Position numbers and translations under genes: made by a program. Shown here in pieces: positions 51,938 through 60,688 of a DNA stretch of 64,000 bases. The notes beneath the pieces are model-generated. The model was given only the letters and a program-made list of their open reading frames with translations, did not search any database and was not told the origin of the DNA. The first letter of the stretch is position 1, and each line of letters starts with the position of its first letter. This DNA is from SG8-30 sp963715485. Lineage in GTDB: Bacteria > Pseudomonadota > Gammaproteobacteria > Steroidobacterales > Steroidobacteraceae. The stretch is taken from positions 3,038,001 to 3,102,000 of the forward strand of contig OY970244.1 in assembly GCA_963715485.1 (NCBI GenBank), in the 5' to 3' direction.

Positions 51938-53437
51938 ATGGAATCGGAACATCCGGGACTTGCCAGGCCGATGAGCGAAGCTCCTGCAGGGCCCACGACA
52001 AGGCGCGTCCTGGTGTTCGGAGCCCGCGGTTACGTCGGCACCAACCTGGTGCCGCGGCTGCTGCGCGAAGGCGTGACAGTGCGGGCATCGGCCCGGACCA
52101 CTGTGCCGCTCGCAGCGCGCAACTGGCCAGGGGTCGAGATCGTCCAGGCCGACGCGCTCGTACCCGGGACGCTGCCGGCAGCCCTGCAAGACGTCGATAC
52201 CGCCTACTACCTGGTGCACTCGATGGGCGCCGGCAAGGGTTTCAGCAAGCTCGACCTGCACGCGGCGCAGAACTTCGCCAAGGCGGCCGCGGATGCAGGT
52301 GTGCGCTGCATCGTCTACCTGGGTGGATTGTTCCCGGAGGACGCGGACAGCGAGCACCTGTTGTCGCGCCGCGAAACCGGCATCGTGCTGCGCCAGGGCA
52401 CCGTGCCAGTCATTGAACTGCGCGCGGGGATCATCGTCGGACCCGGCTCGGCGGCCTTCGAGATCATGCGCGACCTCGTCCTGAACCTGCCGATAATGGT
52501 CACGCCCCGCTGGGTACACCGGAAGTCGCCGCCGATCGCGCTCGAGAACCTGCTCGAGTACCTGGTGCGCCTGCCGCAGGTTCCCGAGGCGCTGGGCAGG
52601 ATCTTCGACTGTGGTGGACCTGAACTGCTCACCTATGCCGACATGATGCGCACCCTGGCCAGGTTGGCCGGCAAGCCGCCGCCGAAGATCTATCCCGTGC
52701 CAGTCCTGACGCCGGCCCTGTCCTCGCGCTGGCTGTGGCTGGTGACCGCGGTGCCGACCTCGGTGGCACGGGCACTGATAGGCGGCCTGAAGCACGACTT
52801 CACAGCTGACGACGCAGAGCTGCGGCGCCTGGTGCCACAGCGACTGCTGAACTTCGAGGAGTCTGTAAAGGCGGTGTTCGACACCGAGGACCGCCACGAG
52901 GTGCAGGCCCGCTGGACGGAAGGCGCCTACCCGATGCGGGGCCACCGCCGCGAGCACGCGTTCTATGCCAAGCGCGCCGATGGCTCGGCCGAAACCCATG
53001 CCAGCCCGGAGGCAGTGTGGCAGGTGGTCAAGCGGATTGGAGGCAAGAACCGCTACTACGGCGCCGATTTGTTGTGGTGGATGCGCGAAACATTCGACTG
53101 GCTGCTCGGGGGTCCCGGCCGCCATCGCGGCCGGCGCGATGCCGACGAACTTCGTGTCGGCGACCACGTCGACTCGTGGCGCGTGGTGGGAGTCGAGCCC
53201 GACCGGCGGCTAACCCTGATGATGGGCATGAGGGCCATGGGCTCCGGCGTACTGGAGTTCGACCTTGAGCCGCTGGCGGACGGCGGCACCCGACTGACCG
53301 CCACGGCCTACTGGCATCCAGCCGGCGTCGGCGGACTGGTGTACTGGTACTCTTTGTTCCCGGCGCACCTGTTCATCTTCGACCGCATGACCCGGAACAT
53401 CTGCAGGCTGGCGGAGACACGGGGGCAGCCCGCCTAA
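51938..53437 (+). CDS. NAD(P)-binding SDR-like protein with C-terminal DUF2867 domain
   Basis: 499 residues from ATG 51938 with AGAGGT upstream; codons before it are not protein-like. A Rossmann start RVLVFGARGYVGTNLVPRLL (about 22-41), then AYYLVHSMGAGKGFSKLD and IVYLGGLFP, mark an atypical SDR. The last 150 residues (DHVDSWRVVGVEPDRRLTL..., WYSLFPAHLFIFDRM) look like DUF2867, a domain usually fused to such Rossmann parts. It may reduce a hydrophobic ketone or epimer; no substrate is indicated. It is divergent from the OYE gene with 107 bases between. Confidence 0.82.
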   Translation: MESEHPGLARPMSEAPAGPTTRRVLVFGARGYVGTNLVPRLLREGVTVRASARTTVPLAARNWPGVEIVQADALVPGTLPAALQDVDTAYYLVHSMGAGKGFSKLDLHAAQNFAKAAADAGVRCIVYLGGLFPEDADSEHLLSRRETGIVLRQGTVPVIELRAGIIVGPGSAAFEIMRDLVLNLPIMVTPRWVHRKSPPIALENLLEYLVRLPQVPEALGRIFDCGGPELLTYADMMRTLARLAGKPPPKIYPVPVLTPALSSRWLWLVTAVPTSVARALIGGLKHDFTADDAELRRLVPQRLLNFEESVKAVFDTEDRHEVQARWTEGAYPMRGHRREHAFYAKRADGSAETHASPEAVWQVVKRIGGKNRYYGADLLWWMRETFDWLLGGPGRHRGRRDADELRVGDHVDSWRVVGVEPDRRLTLMMGMRAMGSGVLEFDLEPLADGGTRLTATAYWHPAGVGGLVYWYSLFPAHLFIFDRMTRNICRLAETRGQPA

Positions 53438-53484
53438 GCGTGACGCATGCGGTCCGGGCATGCGCCCGGTTGCGACAGCCAGCC

Positions 53485-54018
53485 CTAGCGCTTGCCTTCC
53501 CGCCACTCCCAGGGTGGCACCGGATCCGGCTCACTCCACAAGCCAGCCCTGCGTGCCCGTGCCTCGACTTCGTCGTCGCCATAGCGCGCCCGGTCTTCCT
53601 CGCTCTGCTCGGACTGGTACCGCTTGAAATGCCAGGCGAGGCCCTGGGTAATCAGCGCGTGACCGACGTCCAGGGTCTTTGCGCAAGAGGACCCCTGGCA
53701 GGGAGAATCAGGCGAGCCGACCCACAGCTTTCCGACTGCCCGCCCGTTACGGTCAACCTTTTCCCACTCGGCACGAACGGCCTTGCCGAGGACCAGATCG
53801 GCCAGCCGCTTCCGGGCCAGCTCGCCGTAGGGCTGGTCCAGCTCGGGGGCGTCCACCCCGGCGAGCCGGACCTCATAGCGATTGCCGCCGGCATCGACAA
53901 CAGTGACGACGTCGCCACCGGCGACCCCGGTGGCCTCGGCTTCGTACTCGCCTGCCGCTGCCGGCGAAGCGGCCGCAAGCAAGCCGGACAACAACGGGAA
54001 CAGGAAAAGCGCCCTCAT
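53485..54018 (-). CDS. Secreted thermonuclease (SNase) family nuclease
   Basis: 177 residues from ATG 54018, chosen because it gives a good signal peptide (MRALFLFPLLSGLLAAASPAAA). The SNase fold carries the catalytic set: Arg in YEVRLAGVDAPEL, Glu in YGELARKRL and Arg in DRNGRAVGKLWV, matching Arg35, Glu43 and Arg87 of staphylococcal nuclease. It likely degrades DNA or RNA in the periplasm or outside. A CxxxxC pair (PCQGSSCAK) may form a disulfide. It is convergent with the gene at 51938. Confidence 0.88.
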   Translation of the reverse strand: MRALFLFPLLSGLLAAASPAAAGEYEAEATGVAGGDVVTVVDAGGNRYEVRLAGVDAPELDQPYGELARKRLADLVLGKAVRAEWEKVDRNGRAVGKLWVGSPDSPCQGSSCAKTLDVGHALITQGLAWHFKRYQSEQSEEDRARYGDDEVEARARRAGLWSEPDPVPPWEWREGKR

Positions 54019-54120
54019 TGAACGGAGGTTAGTCGCCGGCAACGGCCAGTTCAAACCATTGCGTCGATCGCCGCCTCTAATCCGACAAGGACACCGAATA
54101 GCTCACGCGAGGAGAACATC

Positions 54121-54255
54121 ATGAGCAGGCTGAACACCAAGAGCTGGGATGAGTTTCACGGACGGATGCTGCGCGGCGAATGGATTGCAGGTGCGGTCAT
54201 GATCGCCTTTCAGGCGCTCGTGGTAGTCGGCCTGACCTTCGGCAGCCTTCAGTAA
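54121..54255 (+). CDS. 44-residue single-pass membrane protein
   Basis: Begins MSRLNTKSWDEFHGRMLRGE and ends in a hydrophobic helix GAVMIAFQALVVVGLTFGSL. GAGGAGAACATC gives a good ribosome site, and a strong terminator follows 40 bases after the stop, so it looks like a real, independently transcribed small gene. The charged or polar first half would lie in the cytoplasm and the helix in the membrane. I recognise no family. It is divergent from the nuclease gene. Confidence 0.65.
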   Translation: MSRLNTKSWDEFHGRMLRGEWIAGAVMIAFQALVVVGLTFGSLQ

Positions 54256-54294
54256 GGGCAAGTCGCCGGGACCCGGCCGGTTGGCGAAAGCAGA

Positions 54295-54320
54295 AACCCC
54301 GGCTCTGGCCGGGGTTTTTT
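54295..54320 (+). terminator. Intrinsic terminator between convergent units
   Basis: Stem AACCCCGGC/GCCGGGGTT (54295-54303, 54308-54316) with loop TCTG, followed by four more T on the plus strand. It ends the small membrane-protein gene. On the minus strand it is 36 bases past the permease stop and may also stop the MacAB-like operon. Confidence 0.92.
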
Positions 54321-54355
54321 CGTTCGACCTGCCATCGGCACCCGGCCGGGGCCGC

Positions 54356-55603
54356 CTACTCGTAGCGCAGCGCCTCGATCGGATCCAGCTTCGAGGCCTT
54401 GATGGCAGGCACGAGCCCGAAGCCAATGCCAACCGCCGAACAGAACAGCAGGCCGATCACGGCCCACTCCATCGGTACCGACACCGCGAACGAGGTGACC
54501 AGCGAGAGGATGTTGCCCAGGCCGAAGCCAATCACTACGCCTATCAGCCCGCCGACGTTGCAGAGGATCACTGCCTCGAGGAGGAACTGTCTGCGGATGC
54601 TGCTGGGCCGCGCACCGAGGGACTTGCGTATGCCGATCTCCTTGGTCCGCTCGGTCACCGAGACCAGCATGATGTTCATGATGCCGATGCCCGCGACCAC
54701 CAGCGCGATGGTGCCGAGCACGAAGGCACCGATCTTGACGCCGAGTGTCACCTTGTTGAAGTTGTCGATCATGCTCTGGCTGTTGAAGAACTCGAAGTTG
54801 TCCTCCTCGGAGGGCGGCACGTGCCGGACCCGGCGCAGGATCTGGCGGGTTTCCTCGATGGCATCGTTCATCAGTTCCGGCGTCCGGGCGCGGACGGTCA
54901 CGTTGACCGAACGAACGAAACCCTCGTTTTCGATCATTCCATACACCTGCTGGAAGACCGTATGGGGGATCAGCACGTAGTTGTCGTAGCCCTGCCCGAA
55001 GGCAGATTTCTTGGGGGCGAAAACGCCGATGACCTGGTACTCACGCCCGTCCAGCTGGACCTTGCGGCCGATCGGATCCTCGAAGGGAAAGAACTTGTCG
55101 GCCAGCGCCGCGCCGATCACCGTCACCCTGCGCGCACTTCGTACGTCCATCTCCGAGAGGTTGCGGCCGAGTTCGATGTAGTGCGTGTTGTTCTCGGAGT
55201 ACTGCGGATCGCCGCCGCAGACCATGACGTTCGGTTCGGTCGACTCGCCGCGGTAGCGTACCGTCCGGGCGAACTCCCACAACTCGGAGCCAACCAGATC
55301 CACCGTCTGCGCATTCGCGCGGATTGCCTCCGCGTCCTCGATCGTAACCGGCGGACGGCGCATGGCCTTGCGCCGGTCCTCGTCGGTATTGAACCCCCCG
55401 GCGGGCCATTTCTGTACCTGAAAGGTCTGTACGCCGAGGACGCTCATCTCCTCTTCCATCGTCGACTGCACGACGGAGATAGCGGTCATCACCCCGATGA
55501 TCGATGCCACGCCGGCAACGATGCCCACCAGCGTCAGCAACGACCGCAACTTGTTGGCGCGGATCGAGTTGAGCGCCATCAGCAGTGTGTCCGTCCACAG
55601 CAT
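54356..55603 (-). CDS. MacB/FtsX-type ABC transporter permease (second)
   Basis: 415 residues with four membrane helices: one after the N-terminal amphipathic part (NKLRSLLTLVGIVAGVASIIGV) and three at the C-terminus (from about residue 290: IGAFVLGTIALVVAGIGIMNIMLVSVTERTKEIGIRKSLGA). Between them is a large periplasmic MacB-core domain. Family members couple cytoplasmic ATP hydrolysis to periplasmic movement, exporting peptides, lipids or macrolides. It is the last gene of a four-gene operon and has no ATPase domain of its own. Confidence 0.92.
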   Translation of the reverse strand: MLWTDTLLMALNSIRANKLRSLLTLVGIVAGVASIIGVMTAISVVQSTMEEEMSVLGVQTFQVQKWPAGGFNTDEDRRKAMRRPPVTIEDAEAIRANAQTVDLVGSELWEFARTVRYRGESTEPNVMVCGGDPQYSENNTHYIELGRNLSEMDVRSARRVTVIGAALADKFFPFEDPIGRKVQLDGREYQVIGVFAPKKSAFGQGYDNYVLIPHTVFQQVYGMIENEGFVRSVNVTVRARTPELMNDAIEETRQILRRVRHVPPSEEDNFEFFNSQSMIDNFNKVTLGVKIGAFVLGTIALVVAGIGIMNIMLVSVTERTKEIGIRKSLGARPSSIRRQFLLEAVILCNVGGLIGVVIGFGLGNILSLVTSFAVSVPMEWAVIGLLFCSAVGIGFGLVPAIKASKLDPIEALRYE

Positions 55604-55627
55604 GCTCAGTTCCTCCAGCTTGCGCGA

Positions 55628-56866
55628 CTACTCATAGCGCAGCGCCTCGATCGGGTCCTGACGCGCACCCTTGTAGGCTGGCACGATACCGGCGATCACG
55701 CCGACGAGTATGGAGATCAGCAGCGCCAGGAGAATGATCCCCGGCGAAATGCTGGCCGGCATCAGCGTCGCATCGATCAGCAGGGTCAGCAACCAGGCGA
55801 GCAAGATGCCTACCAGGCCGCCGAACAGGCAGATTACGCCTGCCTCGAAGATGAACTGCATCAGGATGCTGCGGCGTCTGGCGCCGATGGCCTTGCGGAT
55901 GCCGATCTCACGGGTCCGCTCGGTAACCGACACGAACATGATGTTCATCACGCCGACGCCACCGACGAACAGCGAGATGCCGGTCACCGCGAGCCCGACC
56001 AGCAACACCACACCCATGACGTTGTTGTAGGCGTCGACCAGCGTGTCGAGCTTGTTGATCGAAAAGTTGTCCTTCTCGGCCGGCCGCAGCTTGCGTATCT
56101 TGCGCATTTCGCCGATGACCTCGAATTCGAGGTCTGCCAGCGCCTCCTGGGTTGGCGCCTTCACCGCGATGTTGACATCGCGGCCCGCCGTGCGCCCACC
56201 GAAGAGCTTCTCGAAGGTGGTCACGGGCACGAAGACCTGCAGGTCAAAGTTCGGGCCACCGAAGGCGCTTCCGCCCTGCTTGGGCATCACGCCGATCACA
56301 CGGAATACGTTGCGACCGATATAGATCTCCCGATCCAGCGGGTTGGTGTCGCCGAAGAGACGCTCCCGGATTTCGTCGCCGATGATGCAGACTAAGCGGC
56401 GGTACTGCACGTCGAAGGGCATCAGGAAGCGCCCATCTCTGGGCACCACGCTCGAGACCATCACCTGCCTTTCGGTCGTACCGATTATCTCCGCCGACTC
56501 GACCGTATTCGAACGATACTTCACCGGACGATTCATGTTGATGGTCGGGTTCACGATCGCCCGGCCGCGCAGGTTCACCGACAGCTGCTCGCTCTCCTCG
56601 AGATCAATCCGCGGGCGGTTCCGGTACAGGAAGAAGTCATTGACCATGACCCAGGGCATGCGCGAGACGTAAACCACGTCGGTGCCGACCGCCGAGAACG
56701 ACTCACGAAAGGTGTTGGCGAGACCGTTGGCGGCGGTCATGGTAGTGATGACCGCCACGATCCCGATGATGATGCCGAGCGCGGTCAGCGCGCCGCGGCC
56801 CTTGTTGGCCATGATCGCCGACAGGGAGATCCGTGCCGACTCAGCCGCATCGAGGCCCAGTCTCAT
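55628..56866 (-). CDS. MacB/FtsX-type ABC transporter permease (first)
   Basis: 412 residues with the same plan as its downstream neighbour: SISAIMANKGRGALTALGIIIGIVAV near the N-terminus, periplasmic core, and three C-terminal helices with GGVGVMNIMFVSVTERTREIGIRKAIGARR. Both proteins end in KGARQDPIEALRYE or KASKLDPIEALRYE, so they are paralogues that probably form a heterodimer. It lies 24 bases upstream of the second permease and 27 after the ATPase gene. Confidence 0.92.
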   Translation of the reverse strand: MRLGLDAAESARISLSAIMANKGRGALTALGIIIGIVAVITTMTAANGLANTFRESFSAVGTDVVYVSRMPWVMVNDFFLYRNRPRIDLEESEQLSVNLRGRAIVNPTINMNRPVKYRSNTVESAEIIGTTERQVMVSSVVPRDGRFLMPFDVQYRRLVCIIGDEIRERLFGDTNPLDREIYIGRNVFRVIGVMPKQGGSAFGGPNFDLQVFVPVTTFEKLFGGRTAGRDVNIAVKAPTQEALADLEFEVIGEMRKIRKLRPAEKDNFSINKLDTLVDAYNNVMGVVLLVGLAVTGISLFVGGVGVMNIMFVSVTERTREIGIRKAIGARRRSILMQFIFEAGVICLFGGLVGILLAWLLTLLIDATLMPASISPGIILLALLISILVGVIAGIVPAYKGARQDPIEALRYE

Positions 56867-56893
56867 CTTCCTTCTCCTGTCACCGGCACGGCT

Positions 56894-57652
56894 TCAGCCG
56901 CCAGGCACGCCGTGGCCGGCCCGCACCTGCACGCCAGCGGTGACGTCGCTCTCGATCAGCCCGTCCTTCAGACGGATGGTACGCCTTGCGTGCGCAGCGA
57001 TATTGTCCTCGTGGGTAACCAGGATGATCGTCTGGCCGGCGGCATGCAGATCGTCGAACATCTGCATGATTTCCTCGCCGGTCTTGCTGTCCAGGTTTCC
57101 GGTGGGCTCATCCGCCAGGATGATCGATGGGTTCCCGACCAGCGCACGCGCTATCGCGACGCGCTGACGCTGTCCGCCGGAGAGCTCATTCGGCTTGTGG
57201 TGGGCGCGGTCGCCAAGTCCAACCCGGGCAATCGCCTCCTCGGCCCGTTTGCGCCGTTCCGCGCGCGGCACACCGGCATAGACCAGCGGCAACTCGACGT
57301 TGTGCAGCACGTTGGCACGCGGCAGCAGGTTGAATGTCTGGAAGACGAAGCCGATCTGGCGGTTGCGGATGTCTGCCAGCTCATCGTCGCTCAGCTCGCT
57401 GACCGACTGGCCCTCCAGCAGGTAGGTGCCGGAGGTGGGCGTGTCGAGGCAACCGATCACGTTCATGAGCGTGGACTTGCCGGAGCCCGACGGCCCCATG
57501 ATCGCAACGTATTCGTTGCGGCCGATGTTCAGCGAAACGCCACGCAGGGCATTGACCTCGGTGCTGCCCATCACGTAGGTCTTGACCACGTCGCTGATCG
57601 CCAGGGAATGTCCGGCGGCGGGCGCCATCACGCCATCGCGGCTTGCGCTCAT
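56894..57652 (-). CDS. MacB/LolD-type ABC transporter ATPase
   Basis: 252 residues. Walker A GPSGSGKST, Q-loop FVFQTFNLLP, signature LSGGQRQRVAIARAL, Walker B IILADEPTGNLD and H-loop LVTHEDNIA are all intact. A cytoplasmic ATPase for the two permeases downstream; E. coli MacB has this domain fused to the permease, but here it is separate. It starts one base after the adaptor stop codon, so translation is coupled. Confidence 0.95.
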   Translation of the reverse strand: MSASRDGVMAPAAGHSLAISDVVKTYVMGSTEVNALRGVSLNIGRNEYVAIMGPSGSGKSTLMNVIGCLDTPTSGTYLLEGQSVSELSDDELADIRNRQIGFVFQTFNLLPRANVLHNVELPLVYAGVPRAERRKRAEEAIARVGLGDRAHHKPNELSGGQRQRVAIARALVGNPSIILADEPTGNLDSKTGEEIMQMFDDLHAAGQTIILVTHEDNIAAHARRTIRLKDGLIESDVTAGVQVRAGHGVPGG

Positions 57653-57653
57653 C

Positions 57654-58901
57654 TCAGGCTTGCTCCCGCTTTTCCGGTTCGTTGTTGACCTTCACTTGCG
57701 CGCCGTGGACCAGGTCGCGGGAAATGGCCTTGTAACTGCCCGATATCACGGTTTCGCCGTCCGACAGGCCACTCTGGATCTCGATCAGGCTGTCGCTCTG
57801 GATGCCGGTCTCGACCTGGCGGGCCACCGCCTTGCCGTCATCCAGTACGAAGACGACCTGGACGAAACCGTCCTTGTCGGCCTGGAATCCCGCGGCGGCT
57901 TCCTCACCGCCCTTGCCGGACTTCAGCTGCTCGAGTGTGCGCACGGTGACGCACTGGATGGGTACGCTCAGCGTCGATTCCTTGGTCTCGGTGACGATGT
58001 CCGCGCTCGCCGTCATGCCGGGACGCAACTCGGGACGCTTTTCGTTGATCGCGACCTTGACCTCGAATTCGGTCTTCTGGTTGGTGGTCTGCGACTCCGA
58101 CATCTTGGCGCTGTTGGAGATCTCGTAGACCGAGCCCGAAAGCTCCTGGCCCAGCAACGCATCTACCTCGACGACGGCGAGGTCGCCGATCGCGACCGAG
58201 ACGATGTCGTTCTCATCGACGTCGAGCTGTACTTCCATTTCCGCGAGGTCCGAGATCACCATGATCACGTCTTCCTGGAACTGCGAGCCGATGGCGATCT
58301 CGCCCTGCTCGCGCCGGAGTTCAGTGACCACACCCGCCATGGGGGCGTAGATACTGGTCTTTGACAGCGAGTCCTGCGCCTGCTTCAGTGCGGCCTTGGC
58401 CCGGGCCACGTCGCCGAGCGCTGATTCGTAGCGCGCCACTTCGACCTTGTAGGCGGCCTCGGCCGCGTCGAGCCGCGACTGCGAGTCGAGCTTGCGCTGG
58501 ACGATTTCCTTGGCGCGATTGAACTCCCTCTCCGCCTGCAACATGCTCTCGCGCACCAGCCTGGCGTTGGCCTCGACGGAGCGCACGTTGGCCTGCGCAC
58601 TCTCTACCGCGGCGAGATAGGCCTCCCGGTCGAGCTCGACCAGGAACTGGCCCTTCTCGATCCGCTGACCATCCTCGACCCCGAGCCGGATGATGCGGGC
58701 GCTGACGTCCGCGCTGATCTTCACCTGGGTCTTGGGTTGAACCTTGCCGGTGGCCGTGACTTTCTGGACCACCTCGTTGCTGCCTGCCTGCGCCGTCTGA
58801 ACTTCCAACGGCTTCTCGCCGCGGCTGCGCAGCGCCAGTCCGGCCACAACGGCCACGGCGACTAAGGCGATTCCCGCTATGACAATTGTCTTCTTCTTCA
58901 T
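57654..58901 (-). CDS. MacA/HlyD-type periplasmic adaptor subunit
   Basis: 415 residues. N-terminal membrane anchor (about 5-24, IVIAGIALVAVAVVAGLAL), then barrel-sandwich half KVQPKTQVKISADVSARI, a coiled-coil hairpin (about 80-170, rich in Ala, Glu, Arg), the second lipoyl half and beta-barrel domains. Such adaptors bridge an inner-membrane ABC exporter to a TolC-like outer-membrane channel; no tolC gene is present. First gene of the operon, with a promoter in AT-rich DNA upstream. The C-terminus is charged (PEKREQA). Confidence 0.92.
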   Translation of the reverse strand: MKKKTIVIAGIALVAVAVVAGLALRSRGEKPLEVQTAQAGSNEVVQKVTATGKVQPKTQVKISADVSARIIRLGVEDGQRIEKGQFLVELDREAYLAAVESAQANVRSVEANARLVRESMLQAEREFNRAKEIVQRKLDSQSRLDAAEAAYKVEVARYESALGDVARAKAALKQAQDSLSKTSIYAPMAGVVTELRREQGEIAIGSQFQEDVIMVISDLAEMEVQLDVDENDIVSVAIGDLAVVEVDALLGQELSGSVYEISNSAKMSESQTTNQKTEFEVKVAINEKRPELRPGMTASADIVTETKESTLSVPIQCVTVRTLEQLKSGKGGEEAAAGFQADKDGFVQVVFVLDDGKAVARQVETGIQSDSLIEIQSGLSDGETVISGSYKAISRDLVHGAQVKVNNEPEKREQA

Positions 58902-58980
58902 TCCTTGGTCCTTCCCATCGCGGCGTACCCCCAGTTAGAGGCCTGAAACATCGCCGGCCTCCCCATCCTAGATGGCCAAA

Positions 58981-59009
58981 AGAATAATGATGATTAGTGT
59001 TGTAGTCAA
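58981..59009 (-). promoter_or_regulatory. Promoter of the MacAB-like operon in an AT-rich island
   Basis: On the minus strand, -35 TTGACT (59004-59009), exactly 17 bases and -10 TATTCT (58981-58986). The surrounding 58975-59090 stretch is unusually AT-rich for this genome and contains the inverted pair CTAACT/AGTTA around 59052-59085, a possible regulator site. Confidence 0.7.
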
Positions 59010-59117
59010 GTATAACAGTAGAATTGTATACTCTCGGACCCGGGTCAAGGACTAACTAATTGAAAAATATGAGTTAATAAGCTGACGCGTTGGAGTCCCG
59101 GGAACGGTGATTGAGCC

Positions 59118-59193
59118 TGGTGCCGGGTGCAGGAATCGAACCCGCGACCTTCTGATTACAAATCAGCTGCTCTACCGTCTGAGCTAACCCGGC
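59118..59193 (-). tRNA. tRNA-Thr (TGT)
   Basis: 76 bases with encoded CCA. Acceptor GCCGGGT/ACCCGGC, D-arm AGCTCAGACGGTAGAGC, anticodon loop TTTGTAA giving TGT (reads ACA), T-loop GTTCGATTC. The first anticodon-stem pair (27-43) reads G-A, a mismatch; E. coli tRNA-Thr(UGU) has A-T there. It lies 41 bases after the SPOR gene and may be part of that transcript. Confidence 0.94.
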
Positions 59194-59234
59194 AGTCGAG
59201 AGGCGCCAGTGTTCGCCTGACGCCGAATGATACT

Positions 59235-59936
59235 TCAGCCCGGGACCCCGTCGGAAACGCCCATGGGCGCGATCGGCTCGCTGTTCTGGCCGGCGACGTC
59301 GCAGGGTTGGACCTCGAGCCTGAAGATTCGGCCCGAACCGCTGTCGTAGCTCGCCGGGTCGGGCAGCTGCTCGGGAGAGCGGATGTCGACGTCGATCCAG
59401 TAGACGGTGCCGGAACGTTGCCGTTCCGAGATATCGGGTTTGTAGCCGAGCGCGCGGACCTCATCGGCACGCCTGAGGGCGCGTGGACGTTCCGTGAACA
59501 AACCCAGGGAAATGGTCGGTCCCTCGCCCTCTGCCGGCATCAGGTAGGCGTCACCAACACCGAACTGTCGCAGGCGCTCGATGATCCTTTCGGCATCGTC
59601 GACGTTCGCGATCCCGGTGAGCGAGACCCAGTAGCCTGCCCACACCGGACCGTCGGCGGCGCGCTGGCGCGGCCCGAGGCCTGCCTCGCGCAGTCCTGCG
59701 GAAGCCCGCGCAGCTTCGGTCAGGTCGACGAAGGGGCCCAGGCTCACACAGCTGGCGTCAGTATCAAGCCGTAGCGCCGGCAGGGGTTGCGCCGCGGGCG
59801 CTTCACGCGCCAGCACCAGCTGGGCGCCGCTGGTTGTCGACTCGGCCGATGGCGGGGGCGGACGGGCGATCCACTGCGACCAGGCAAAAAACCCCAGATT
59901 GGCCAGCAGCAGCAGGACGATGACCGAACGCATCAT
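59235..59936 (-). CDS. SPOR-like membrane-anchored protein
   Basis: 233 residues. N-terminal membrane helix (VIVLLLLANLGFFAWSQW) followed by a Pro-rich linker, so the bulk is periplasmic. CVSLGPFVDLTEAARASAGLREAGL (about 63-87) and GYWVSLTGIANVDDAERIIERLRQFGV are SPOR-like repeats, the fold that binds denuded peptidoglycan at division sites. It overlaps the coaX stop (ATGA), an arrangement seen in several gammaproteobacteria. Exact function unknown. Confidence 0.78.
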   Translation of the reverse strand: MMRSVIVLLLLANLGFFAWSQWIARPPPPSAESTTSGAQLVLAREAPAAQPLPALRLDTDASCVSLGPFVDLTEAARASAGLREAGLGPRQRAADGPVWAGYWVSLTGIANVDDAERIIERLRQFGVGDAYLMPAEGEGPTISLGLFTERPRALRRADEVRALGYKPDISERQRSGTVYWIDVDIRSPEQLPDPASYDSGSGRIFRLEVQPCDVAGQNSEPIAPMGVSDGVPG

Positions 59937-60688
59937 GAGTTGACCTCCGCAATCACGGCAAGTCCCTCGAGCACGAGATCCGGAACCACGTCGGCCCGGA
60001 CATTCAACAACGGTTCTATCCTTGCGGCGTCGCCGCCTCCGATCAGCACCCGTGGTACCGCGCCGCTTTCGCCCCTGACCCAGTCCACGACACGCTCCGC
60101 CAGGGCCGAAAGCGCATGGCTGGCTCCGAGTTCAACCGCCGCAGCGGTATTGCGCCCGAGCATGCCATTGGCAAGCGGCGCCTCGAGCGATGCACTGCGG
60201 GCGATGTCGCTCGTCCGGCGCAGCAGCGAGTCCGTCATCATGTCGTAGCCGGGCATGATCAGTCCGCCCATGTGCCGTCCCTGCGGGTCCAGCGCATCCA
60301 CCGTCATCGCGGTTCCGGCTGCGATGCACACCAGCGCGCCATGCACGCGCCGCCAGGCCGCGATCATGCCGAGCCAACGGTCTGCGCCGAGGGTCTCCGG
60401 ATGATCATAGGAGTTTTCGACGCCCGCCGCAGACCGCGTCGCGTGTACGAACTCCGGGCGCAGTCCATGGCGCGCCAGCGCCCACTCGCCCAGGGCGTGA
60501 GCCACAGCCGGGCCTGCAACATTTGACACCAGGATCCGCTCGCAGGGTCCCGCCAGCGCATCCAGCCCACCCAGCCATTCAGCGTCGCGTAGCCCTCGAT
60601 GTATCGCGGCCCCCGCCCGGGAAAGCCTTCCCTGCTCGAGCACCGCCCACTTGGCCCGGGTGTTACCGACGTCAACCAATAGCTTCAT
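59933..60688 (-). CDS. coaX: Type III pantothenate kinase
   Basis: 251 residues from ATG 60688. It phosphorylates pantothenate, the first step of coenzyme A synthesis. MKLLVDVGNTRAKWAV is the phosphate-1 motif, LGADRWLGMIAA the family block, and AAGTAMTVDAL with GGLIMPG the phosphate-2 and pantothenate regions. Type III enzymes are not inhibited by CoA and need a monovalent cation. The start overlaps the birA stop by four bases (ATGA). Confidence 0.95.
   Translation of the reverse strand: MKLLVDVGNTRAKWAVLEQGRLSRAGAAIHRGLRDAEWLGGLDALAGPCERILVSNVAGPAVAHALGEWALARHGLRPEFVHATRSAAGVENSYDHPETLGADRWLGMIAAWRRVHGALVCIAAGTAMTVDALDPQGRHMGGLIMPGYDMMTDSLLRRTSDIARSASLEAPLANGMLGRNTAAAVELGASHALSALAERVVDWVRGESGAVPRVLIGGGDAARIEPLLNVRADVVPDLVLEGLAVIAEVNS

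Noticed and set aside
54281..56395. 704-codon open frame antisense to the two permease genes
   Set aside because: Shadow of the FtsX-type permeases; repeated HQRDG/DAD words are reverse-strand images of conserved permease codons, and the frame starts inside a terminator hairpin.
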